Assembly: GCA_046498185.1 (NCBI GenBank)
Contig: JAWOBE010000123.1
Location: 1 to 18,033, forward strand
Source: CAYXDR01 sp046498185
GTDB lineage: Bacteria; Desulfobacterota; DSM-4660; Desulfatiglandales; Desulfatiglandaceae
Reading direction: 5' to 3'
Length of the DNA: 18,033 bases
The notes under the pieces: generated by a model
Database searches by the model: none
Seen by the model: the letters and a program-made list of their open reading frames with translations, nothing else
Told to the model about the DNA's origin: nothing
Position numbers and translations under genes: made by a program
Shown: one piece after another, positions 1 through 7,610 of the stretch
How the letters are laid out: each line of letters starts with the position of its first letter
Position numbering within the stretch: position 1 is the stretch's first letter

Positions 1-2175
1 GCCGCTATCAGGGAAGCTTTGGAAGCCTTTGCGCGGGAAAAAGCCGACGTAAAAATCAGACCCAGGATAAAGCGCTTGAGTGAAGCCACCTACAACCAAA
101 TCGCTGTTGAAGGGACAATATCTCAATCAATCAGCATCGATCCTGGCGCCACCAGGGTCCTCAGTTACTCTATCAGAGTATCCGATCCTTCCCTTTGGAA
201 CCCGCACGACCCCAACCTCTATGTGTTGAGAGCCTCATTAAATAAGGACGGAAACTTCGTAGAGGATTTCTATACCCAATTTGGAGTTCGCACATTGGGG
301 ATTGGCGCCGGAGCCAAGCTGTTGCTCAACGATCATGCGGTGTTTTTCGTTGGCGAGGCGCGTCACGAAGACTGGTGGGACACCGGTCGCTCGGCAACGA
401 TGGACAAGATCAAGAGTGACTTGGATGTTATCCAAGCCACAAATGTGAATTTCCTGAGGACGGCGCACTATCCCAACCATCCATATACCTACATCCTAGC
501 GGATCGTATGGGATTTGCAGTTTCCGAGGAACTGCCAGCATGGTGGCATGGAACCTATGAGTGGGCTGATCAGAATCACCGCCAGATCCTAGACCAGATG
601 TGGCGGGAGATGATCTTCAGGGATTTTAACCGACCATCCATCCTTTTCTGGGGCACCATGAATGAGGGCGAGGGGACCTCGATGGCTCGAAGGCGCTCGA
701 CGATTGAACGGATTCACCGGGATCTCGACCTCAATTACAACGACGGCCGCTTCGTCATCCAGGCTGCTTCGGCAGACAGGCCTGGAGCCGACGATCACTC
801 TCAAAATGCCACGGATGTAGCTGCTTGGACCATGTACTTCGGCGTCTTCCATGGAGGCACACATTATCAAGGGACACTCGATTTTATGGATGAAGCCCAT
901 ACCAACTTCCCGGATAAACCTATCCTGAACATTGAGTATGGGCGCATTTCTCAGCTAGATGACAGCGAGGCAATGGAACAGGATACGACCTTCAATGAGA
1001 CATTTGACGCTTTCGAGGAAAGAAAGGCTGTGGACGCTAATGGCAATATCATGCCGGTGAATACCGGCTACCTTGCCGGGACGATGTGGTGGACGGCCTT
1101 CAACTGGTACACACAACGTGAACTAGTCGTTCAGTCTCAGGGATCTTCTCACATGGACAGGGCGACGCACAAGATCGTGCGAAGCTCCATCCAGACGCGA
1201 CATGCCCCATACTACAACCAGGGAGGACTCTCTACGGATACGTTGATTCCCACTATACCACCACCACCCAACCAGACAATACCTCAGCAACCACAAAGTG
1301 TCCCTGACACCTTGTTGCAGGATTTTGAGTATGAGGACAGCTACTATGCTGCGTTTCAAGCAGAAGCGAGCTTAAGTATTGAAGTAAAGTATAGCGGCAA
1401 CAGCTCACTGAAAATGACAGGCACGGATGGTGAGTGGCACACAGTAGGTGCGTATCTATATCAACGACCGCGCGACATCACGACTGCGAACCAAATCTGC
1501 ATTTGGGTGTATGACACAGTGGGACGAAACACTGTGGGTCTTCGTCTGGTGGACAAGTATGGCAACAATCAGGAGGTTTGGAGCAACAGTCGAACCCAAC
1601 TTAATAAGTGGAAGCAGATGTGCTTCAACCTGTCAGATTTTGATCAGGTGGACCGATCTGTGCTGACAAAAGTCCAGATGACGATGTATTGGGACGGAGT
1701 CTATTATTTTGATGAGCTAACAGTAGACCAAGTTAGCCCTACCCCCACTGCAACGACTACACAAGAAGCTACAACAACCCCCTTGCCCACACCGACGGTT
1801 ACCCCCACGCCTACTGCCACACCAAGCACCGCGATGCATGTGGAGGATATCTACACCACCGATCAGGGCGGCACCCAGCAAGACAATTTCAACAAAGGAG
1901 ATACCGTTTACTGGAGAGTCCTAATACTAGATCAAAATAACTCACCAGTATTTGACGCCACGGTCAGAACCGATATATCGTCACCTGATGGTAGCCCGTG
2001 GACAAATCAGACCACCACGACAGACGGAGATGGCTGGGCGTATTACAACAAAAAAACAAAGCCACCCGATCCATCAGGAACCTACACCATCGAAGTGACT
2101 TCGGTCACCAAAGAAGGCGCAATCTATGATCCGAACTCCAACATCAAGGAGACCCATCAATACACGTTGCAGTGA
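1..2175 (+). CDS. GH2 glycoside hydrolase with CBM-like and Ig-like tail (5' truncated by window)
   Basis: This is a family 2 glycoside hydrolase (beta-galactosidase, beta-glucuronidase or similar) that hydrolyses terminal beta-linked sugars. The frame is open to base 1 with no stop, so the N-terminal jelly-roll and any signal peptide lie outside the window; 724 residues are visible. In order they show the end of the GH2 immunoglobulin-like domain, then the TIM barrel with the GH2 hallmarks RHEDWW, LRTAHYPN and SEELPAWW. The acid/base Glu is in WGTMNEGEG (codon 664-666) and the nucleophile Glu is probably in LNIEYG (codon 934-936). A jelly-roll, carbohydrate-binding-like domain follows (about 1312-1735), then a Thr/Pro linker (about 1738-1830) and an Ig-like C-terminal domain ending at 2172. 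The linker and accessory domains suggest an extracellular enzyme. It lies 164 bp upstream of the sugar ABC transporter. Exact substrate specificity cannot be read from the sequence. Confidence 0.88.
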   Translation, partial: AAIREALEAFAREKADVKIRPRIKRLSEATYNQIAVEGTISQSISIDPGATRVLSYSIRVSDPSLWNPHDPNLYVLRASLNKDGNFVEDFYTQFGVRTLGIGAGAKLLLNDHAVFFVGEARHEDWWDTGRSATMDKIKSDLDVIQATNVNFLRTAHYPNHPYTYILADRMGFAVSEELPAWWHGTYEWADQNHRQILDQMWREMIFRDFNRPSILFWGTMNEGEGTSMARRRSTIERIHRDLDLNYNDGRFVIQAASADRPGADDHSQNATDVAAWTMYFGVFHGGTHYQGTLDFMDEAHTNFPDKPILNIEYGRISQLDDSEAMEQDTTFNETFDAFEERKAVDANGNIMPVNTGYLAGTMWWTAFNWYTQRELVVQSQGSSHMDRATHKIVRSSIQTRHAPYYNQGGLSTDTLIPTIPPPPNQTIPQQPQSVPDTLLQDFEYEDSYYAAFQAEASLSIEVKYSGNSSLKMTGTDGEWHTVGAYLYQRPRDITTANQICIWVYDTVGRNTVGLRLVDKYGNNQEVWSNSRTQLNKWKQMCFNLSDFDQVDRSVLTKVQMTMYWDGVYYFDELTVDQVSPTPTATTTQEATTTPLPTPTVTPTPTATPSTAMHVEDIYTTDQGGTQQDNFNKGDTVYWRVLILDQNNSPVFDATVRTDISSPDGSPWTNQTTTTDGDGWAYYNKKTKPPDPSGTYTIEVTSVTKEGAIYDPNSNIKETHQYTLQ

Positions 2176-2208
2176 CCCCGCAAATCACGAGGAGTACACT
2201 TCATTACT

Positions 2209-2231
2209 GATTTGATGGCATAGTTCAAATC
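2209..2231. promoter_or_regulatory. Perfect 7-bp inverted repeat between GH2 gene and ABC operon (candidate operator)
   Basis: GATTTGA (2209-2215) and TCAAATC (2225-2231) are perfect inverted repeats separated by 9 bases. They sit 34 bp after the GH2 stop and about 110 bp before the binding-protein start. No T-run follows, so this is not a standard intrinsic terminator. The position would suit a dimeric sugar-responsive repressor, but no regulator gene is in the window, so the role is inferred. Confidence 0.35.
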
Positions 2232-2292
2232 AACAGAAAGGAGGATGTCCATTATTGAGGAAAAGAGGTTTCATGAGTGAGTGTAGGCTGAC

Positions 2293-2316
2293 ATGGGTCC
2301 AGCCAGATTGGCCCAT
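2293..2316 (+). promoter_or_regulatory. mRNA leader hairpin just upstream of the binding-protein RBS
   Basis: ATGGGTCCA (2293-2301) can pair with TTGGCCCAT (2308-2316) with one mismatch and one G-T wobble around a 6-base loop. The hairpin ends 9 bases before the strong AAGGAGG ribosome site at 2326-2332. It could stabilise or modulate the transporter mRNA. It lacks a T-tract and is not called a terminator. Confidence 0.3.
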
Positions 2317-2339
2317 ACAGATCATAAGGAGGATTCTCC

Positions 2340-3713
2340 ATGTACCGCAAAGTGTTTATACTGGGGCTTATAGCGCTCCTATCATTCTTGGCAGCATGTG
2401 GACCCAGAGTGACTGAGGTGCCGGGAACAGAGTCCGTGACAGAAGTTGAAGAAAAGCCAACAGAGGAACCCGCTGAGCCCGTGACAGAAGCGACACAGGC
2501 TGAAGAAAAGCCAACAGAGGAACCCGCTGAACCCGTTACCATCAAGGTCATGCATCAGTTCAACGACGCAGAGAGTGAGAAATTTGCCGAGATCGTCGCG
2601 GAGTTTGAGGCTGAAAATTCTGACATTAAAATCGAAGTAGAGCGCAACAACGAGGCGAACTACTACGACAAACTGGTGACAACCATCTTGGGCGGATCGG
2701 CACCCGACATCGCCCGACTGGAGCCTCCAAAGGCAGCCCAATACGTTGCTGCCGGTTATGCCGCAGACTTGGATCCATATACCTCGGACGAGCTGCGATC
2801 ACAGTTCTTTGATGGCACTCTGGAGCCCTTGATCAAAGATGGCTCGCTGTATGGGCTCCCTCAAGACGTCTCAGTTTTGGTCCTGTTCTATCGGACTGAC
2901 ATGTTTGACGCCGCCGGGCTCGCTGGGCCTCCAACAACATGGGAAGAGCTAGTTAGGGTTGCCGAGGCAATCACCGAGGACACCAATGACGATGGTCAGC
3001 CTGATATCTTTGGGATCGGCCTTTTTGGTGGGTGGGGGGCTTTTGAGTTCTACCCGTGGTTCTGGCAGGCCGGAGGCGAGATGTTGAAAGATGAGGGTGG
3101 GAAGATAGTGCCTGCTTTCAATAGCCCTGAAGGTGTTGCTGCGTTGCAATTCTGGATTGACCTCGTTGAGGAGTATCAGGTGATGCCCGACGGATTGGCT
3201 ACTGCTGGCGAGGATGATGTCAAAGGACCGTTCATTGCTGGGCAAATGGCCATGTTCACGTCTGGACCTTGGACGGTTGCGAGCCTGCAAGAAGCTACGG
3301 ACATCGAGGGTAAGTGGAGTATTGCTCCATTACCCGAAGGTGAGGAGGCGGCTTCCGTATTGGGTGGGATGGACCTTATCCTTCTGGATCAGTCAGAGCA
3401 TAAGGAGGAGGCCGCCAGATTCCTTAACTTCTGGATGAAGGATGAGATCCAGCTTGACTGGGCAAAATCGCTCAGCCTCTTACCAGTGAAGAAGTCGCTC
3501 TACACAGACCCCTTCTTCCAGACCGACCCGCTCATGCAAGCTTTTGCTGCGACACTCGAAGTGGCCCGGTCCAGACCTACGATCCCAGAAGCGGGGGAAA
3601 TTGACGAATTGTTCGGCCAGGCAATTCAGGCAGCTCTGTCTGGCGCCAAGTCTCCACAGGAGGCCCTGGATGAGGCTGCACAACAAGCGGCCGAGATCCT
3701 CGAAGCCCCATAA
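2340..3713 (+). CDS. Sugar ABC transporter solute-binding lipoprotein (family 1)
   Basis: This is an extracellular sugar-binding protein of the CUT1/MalE type that delivers mono- or oligosaccharides to the permeases encoded next. The start is fixed by AAGGAGG at 2326-2332, 7 bases before ATG. Residues 1-20 form a lipoprotein signal peptide with lipobox LAAC (Cys20 is lipidated). A Glu/Pro/Thr-rich spacer of about 40 residues follows and contains a tandem duplication. The periplasmic-binding fold begins near ITIKV-like residues (EPVTIKVMHQF) and includes GGSAPDIARLEPP, GLPQDVSVLVLFYRTDMFDAAG and TWEELVRVAEA, all typical of family 1 binding proteins. The length of 457 residues is normal for the family. 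It is the first gene of the transporter operon. The ligand is not determinable; the flanking glycosidases suggest a beta-galactoside or beta-hexosaminide oligosaccharide. Confidence 0.93.
   Translation: MYRKVFILGLIALLSFLAACGPRVTEVPGTESVTEVEEKPTEEPAEPVTEATQAEEKPTEEPAEPVTIKVMHQFNDAESEKFAEIVAEFEAENSDIKIEVERNNEANYYDKLVTTILGGSAPDIARLEPPKAAQYVAAGYAADLDPYTSDELRSQFFDGTLEPLIKDGSLYGLPQDVSVLVLFYRTDMFDAAGLAGPPTTWEELVRVAEAITEDTNDDGQPDIFGIGLFGGWGAFEFYPWFWQAGGEMLKDEGGKIVPAFNSPEGVAALQFWIDLVEEYQVMPDGLATAGEDDVKGPFIAGQMAMFTSGPWTVASLQEATDIEGKWSIAPLPEGEEAASVLGGMDLILLDQSEHKEEAARFLNFWMKDEIQLDWAKSLSLLPVKKSLYTDPFFQTDPLMQAFAATLEVARSRPTIPEAGEIDELFGQAIQAALSGAKSPQEALDEAAQQAAEILEAP
2448..2534 (+). repeat. In-frame 54-bp-period tandem repeat in lipoprotein spacer
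   Basis: A 33-base unit at 2448-2480 recurs at 2502-2534 with one mismatch, encoding EEKPTEEPAEPV twice with an 18-codon period. It lies in the flexible spacer between the lipidated Cys20 and the binding fold, so it changes tether length and not the fold. It probably arose by replication slippage or unequal recombination. Confidence 0.85.
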
Positions 3714-4677
3714 CGAGCATGCCACGGAGAAGGAGAGGGACATCTCAATCAATAGCCCAAGAGGTGTCCCTCTTCTTTTACACGATGTGCGAAGGGGTTT
3801 TCGTAGGTACGCACTGGGATACCTGCTGATACTTCCAGCAGGCCTAATCTTGGCCGTTGTGCTGATCTATCCCCTCCTGAGCCTTCTCAGGATGAGCTTC
3901 TTCGACATTGAGCCATTGCGCCATCCTGATCCAATATTTTCTGGTTTTGAGAACTATGTGCGACTACTCCGCGATCCTAATTTACATAACTCTCTAGCGC
4001 AGACAGCTTTTTGGACATTTGGCTCGGTAACGATTCAGTTTGGTATCGGAATCGTAGCGGCCATTATCCTGAATGAAACATTCCGAGGGAGAGGACTAGC
4101 GCGCGCCTTCTTGCTGATTCCCTGGGCTATGCCAAGCGTAGTTGGCGCATTTGCATGGAAGTGGGTGTACCACGCCCAGCTAGGTTTACTCAACCATATC
4201 CTCACAAGCTTGCATCTTGTTTCTCATAATGTGAACTGGCTAGGAGACCCAGCCACTGCAATGATCGCGGCGGTGATAACGAATAGTTGGCGAGGATTTC
4301 CTTTCATGATGCTGATGCTGCTCGCGGGGATGCAGAATATTCCACAGGAACTTTATGATGCCTCAGCAGTAGATGGGGCATCTTTTTGGCAACAACTGCG
4401 GCTAATAACTCTCCCCCTCTTGAAACCTGTTATTTTCGTTATCACCTTACTGTCTAGCATATGGACGTTCAACAATTTCTCCTACATCTACATTCTCACT
4501 GGAGGTGGACCTGCAGGGATGACTGAGATTCTTGTCACATACGTGTATAAGAACGGCTTTCAGTTCTTCCATTTCGGTTATGCAGCAGCTTTATCAGTTC
4601 TGCTGTTTGCCGTCGTTGTTGTCATGAGTTTTGCTTATATTCGGCTCATGTCACGTGGTGATGTGACGGGTGATTGA
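3670..4677 (+). CDS. Sugar ABC transporter permease, MalF-like
   Basis: This is an inner-membrane permease of a CUT1 sugar importer, pairing with the next gene. It shows about six hydrophobic segments, the first beginning at YALGYLLILPAG, and an EAA-type loop near 4345-4430 (ELYDASAVDGASFWQQL...LP) that contacts the ATPase. The start is uncertain. ATG at 3670 has AGGAGG (3658-3663) at 6-base spacing but overlaps the binding-protein gene by 44 bp and gives a long hydrophilic N-terminus (335 residues). GTG at 3787 gives 296 residues with a typical MRRGFRRYALGY beginning, but no close ribosome site. No in-frame ATG lies between the upstream stop and the first membrane segment. The family assignment is secure whichever start is used. 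Confidence 0.9.
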   Translation: MRLHNKRPRSSKPHNEHATEKERDISINSPRGVPLLLHDVRRGFRRYALGYLLILPAGLILAVVLIYPLLSLLRMSFFDIEPLRHPDPIFSGFENYVRLLRDPNLHNSLAQTAFWTFGSVTIQFGIGIVAAIILNETFRGRGLARAFLLIPWAMPSVVGAFAWKWVYHAQLGLLNHILTSLHLVSHNVNWLGDPATAMIAAVITNSWRGFPFMMLMLLAGMQNIPQELYDASAVDGASFWQQLRLITLPLLKPVIFVITLLSSIWTFNNFSYIYILTGGGPAGMTEILVTYVYKNGFQFFHFGYAAALSVLLFAVVVVMSFAYIRLMSRGDVTGD

Positions 4678-4682
4678 GTTCC

Positions 4683-5522
4683 ATGGTTAAACTATTCGAT
4701 AATCGTTTCCTGAAGATCGTCGCACTCATTATGCTTGTTGGGCTGGCTGCCTTTTCCCTCCTGCCCTTCATGTGGATGTTTAGTACGGCTTTCAAGACGC
4801 CGAATGAAGTCTATACAAGCCCTCCGACATGGATTCCAGAGAATCCAACTTTGGGGAATTTCGGATATATCATTCAACGCGGGCCCTTTGCTCTTTATTT
4901 CCGTAACAGCTTGCTTGTCGGCCTAGGCACCACTGCTTTGGCGTTGGTCGTCAGCATACTGGCTGGTTACGGATTCTCCCGATTCCGTGTTCCGGGTAGA
5001 GGATATCTACTCTTTGGTTTCCTGATGGCACAGATGTTTCCGAGTGCATTGCTGATTATCCCTCTCTTCCAATTGTTCAAATTCTTAAAGTTAATGGACA
5101 CGCTATATGTGCTCATTCTAGCAAATGCGACGTTTGCGGTGCCTTTATGCACTTGGTTGATCAAGGGTTTCTTCGATCAGATTCCACATGAGCTGGAAGA
5201 GGCGGCAATGATCGACGGATGTTCGCGCCTGGGAGCTTTGATACGTGTGGTGCTTCCCAACGCGCTGCCGGGCATCGCGGCAGCGGCGATCTTTGTCTTC
5301 ATTGGTTCATGGGATGAGTTCGTGTTTGCTCTCACCTTTACGTCAAGCGACGCGGTACGAACGCTTCCGGTTGGTTTGCAGAGATTTATTACTTCATATG
5401 AGATCCAATGGAACCACATGGCCGCAGGCACTGTGCTTGTGACCATCCCAGCGGTTTTATTGTTTTTATACATCCAGCGCTACCTGACGCAAGGGATGCT
5501 CGCTGGCGCAACCAAAGGTTGA
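4683..5522 (+). CDS. Sugar ABC transporter permease, MalG-like
   Basis: This is the second inner-membrane permease of the sugar importer. It has six predicted membrane segments and a MalG-type opening (LLPFMWMFSTAFKTPNEV). The EAA loop near 5186-5250 reads HELEEAAMIDGCSRLGALI and is followed by LPNALPG. The chosen ATG at 4683 sits 9 bases after GGTGA (4669-4673). A TTG at 4674, overlapping the previous stop codon, would add three residues. It lies a few bases downstream of the first permease and 2 bp before the GH35 gene, so the genes are almost certainly co-transcribed. No ATP-binding subunit is encoded in the window; CUT1 systems often borrow a shared MsmK/UgpC-type ATPase encoded elsewhere. 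Confidence 0.93.
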   Translation: MVKLFDNRFLKIVALIMLVGLAAFSLLPFMWMFSTAFKTPNEVYTSPPTWIPENPTLGNFGYIIQRGPFALYFRNSLLVGLGTTALALVVSILAGYGFSRFRVPGRGYLLFGFLMAQMFPSALLIIPLFQLFKFLKLMDTLYVLILANATFAVPLCTWLIKGFFDQIPHELEEAAMIDGCSRLGALIRVVLPNALPGIAAAAIFVFIGSWDEFVFALTFTSSDAVRTLPVGLQRFITSYEIQWNHMAAGTVLVTIPAVLLFLYIQRYLTQGMLAGATKG

Positions 5523-5524
5523 AC

Positions 5525-7585
5525 ATGATGCTTACTCAGACGGGCCTGCTCATCCATGGAGAGCATGTGCCTCTGCTAAGCGGGGAGATGCACTTCTGGA
5601 GAATCAGAAAGGATTTATGGGAGCCTTGTCTTAATCAAGTCAAGGCTTCAGGATTACCCATTGTCTCAACGTATCTCAGCTGGCGAAGGCATTGTATTGG
5701 TCCGAACGAACATGACCTATCCGGAAGGACAGATTCCCAGCTCGATCTACCAGAGTTCTTGGAGTTATGCGAATCGATCGGCCTGTGGGTTCATTTGAAA
5801 CCTGGTCCGTGGATATGCGCGGAAGAGACGAACGGAGGTTATCCAGATTGGCTGGTTGCCGATAAGGAACTTCAGGTCTTGGATTCAGGTGGTCAGCCTG
5901 TACTTGGATACAACTATCCTTTCCAGTCACCGATTCCAAGCTATATGCATCCTAGATACCTCGAATATATTCGTGTGTGGCTTACTGATGTAGATGCCGT
6001 TATCCGAGAATATTGCTATCCGGAAGGACCGATCGTCATGATCCAGTTGGACAACGAACCGAGCATGACCTTTCATGATCGGATGTTTGAATCTGATTAC
6101 AATCAAGCAATTGTCGGAGCTGGGGGACTATACCAACAATGGATGCAGACCAAGTACGGTACGGTTAAGGAGTTAAATCGCTTCTATAAGACGGCAACAG
6201 AAACGTTCGAAACAATTCAAGCACCGCGATCACAGTCGATTCGGAGCCTTATCGATCTGCGGAGGTATGCTGATTGGGTAGAATTTAAGGAGTATCTTCT
6301 CGCTAGATACATTGAGACGGTTCGAGAAATCCACATCGCAAACGGGATCCGGAACACACTCTTTACAGTTAACTACAACAAGCACGACCCTCTCGCGGTG
6401 CCTAACAACTGGAGTCAACTGGAGCAAGCCAGCGGATTAGGTGGTTTTGATTGCTACATTGAGTTCCCTCTTGACTTCGCTGATCTTGTTGACATTTCAA
6501 TGGCTGCAAATTACAGCTTGGCCGTTTCAAAGTTACCTTGGGCTCCTGAAATGATGGCGGGGATATGGAAGATGCCTGAAAGGGAGATCAACCCGATTGA
6601 AATCGGCTGTAATGAGTTTGAATATCTGTACTTCCTCGCCCTGGCTTTCGGACTAAGGGGCATGAATTTTTATATGATGGTCAATCGGGAGAATTGGGTT
6701 AATGCTCCAGTAGACGAGGAGGGGAGGCCGACCCCCACATTCCCAGCTCCCCTGAAGGTAGTGAATCTCCTAGAGCGGGTACCGGATTTTTTCGATCATC
6801 GTAATTCTCAGCAAGTGGCTGTCCTTTATTACCGACCCTATGCAAGAGAGGCTTATATCGTTGAGGGGAAACATGTCGATGTAGCTGGGTACACTCTTGG
6901 TCTGCCATATTTTTGGTTTCGCAGGTTATATACCGAGTTGTTGAAGCTGAATTATGACCCTGGCATCGTTGATCCCTGGGTGAAGCCCGACCAGCTGCAG
7001 CAATTCTCTCTGGTCTTTGTTCCTAGCGGACTCTATATGGATCGAACAACGCAACAAAACCTGGTTGATTACACATCCGGTGGAGGCACAGTAGTCTTCC
7101 TACCGGATTTTCCACAGATGGATCTTGATTTCAATCTATGGCATGTTTCCGAAGTGGCTGGAGTGGAGAGAGGGGGGAACCTAAGTGAAGGCGGGGTGGT
7201 CTTTCATGGTATTGGATTAGGGCAGTTCGTGGTGTGGCACCCGGCCACAGGATTTGGAGGCGAGAGCGAGACGGCTCGGTTCATCGAAGACCTCCAAGGA
7301 TTGCTTATAGACCGAAAACTGGAACCTGCAGTGCATACGAATACTCCGGATGTAATATTGAGAATTCAATATGGACAGGGGTCTGCAATCTTGTTCATTA
7401 TTAACTCTGCAGTTGAAGCTAAGGAAGTGTCTCTCCGTTTTCGAAAGATCAGGACCGGGAAGCTGGTTCCGATTCTAAACGGAAGCACCGGCAAATTCAT
7501 ACAGCACTCGTGTGCTAACCTCTCAACTCCAGGCAGGACAGCGCAGGCCTTTTTCATAGAGGAATACGAAACCTTACCACCATAG
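5525..7585 (+). CDS. GH35-type exo-glycosidase (beta-galactosidase / exo-beta-glucosaminidase-like)
   Basis: This is a TIM-barrel glycoside hydrolase of clan GH-A, family 35 type, 686 residues, without a signal peptide and so probably cytoplasmic. The N-terminus carries GEMHFWR (residues 20-26), VSTYLSWRRH, and LKPGPWICAEETNGGYPDW starting near residue 91. The acid/base Glu178 is in IQLDNEPS and the nucleophile is probably Glu342 in APEMMAG. The second half (from about QQVAVLYYRPYAREAY to VVFLPDFP) resembles the flavodoxin/trimerisation-like middle domain found in GH42 enzymes and in archaeal GH35 exo-beta-D-glucosaminidases. The start ATG 5525 follows the permease stop by 2 bp with a weak AAAGG; reading further upstream would run into the permease gene. 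Galactoside versus glucosaminide specificity is open. Confidence 0.85.
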   Translation: MMLTQTGLLIHGEHVPLLSGEMHFWRIRKDLWEPCLNQVKASGLPIVSTYLSWRRHCIGPNEHDLSGRTDSQLDLPEFLELCESIGLWVHLKPGPWICAEETNGGYPDWLVADKELQVLDSGGQPVLGYNYPFQSPIPSYMHPRYLEYIRVWLTDVDAVIREYCYPEGPIVMIQLDNEPSMTFHDRMFESDYNQAIVGAGGLYQQWMQTKYGTVKELNRFYKTATETFETIQAPRSQSIRSLIDLRRYADWVEFKEYLLARYIETVREIHIANGIRNTLFTVNYNKHDPLAVPNNWSQLEQASGLGGFDCYIEFPLDFADLVDISMAANYSLAVSKLPWAPEMMAGIWKMPEREINPIEIGCNEFEYLYFLALAFGLRGMNFYMMVNRENWVNAPVDEEGRPTPTFPAPLKVVNLLERVPDFFDHRNSQQVAVLYYRPYAREAYIVEGKHVDVAGYTLGLPYFWFRRLYTELLKLNYDPGIVDPWVKPDQLQQFSLVFVPSGLYMDRTTQQNLVDYTSGGGTVVFLPDFPQMDLDFNLWHVSEVAGVERGGNLSEGGVVFHGIGLGQFVVWHPATGFGGESETARFIEDLQGLLIDRKLEPAVHTNTPDVILRIQYGQGSAILFIINSAVEAKEVSLRFRKIRTGKLVPILNGSTGKFIQHSCANLSTPGRTAQAFFIEEYETLPP

Positions 7586-7610
7586 AGAATATAGACAAGG
7601 GATTACAACA

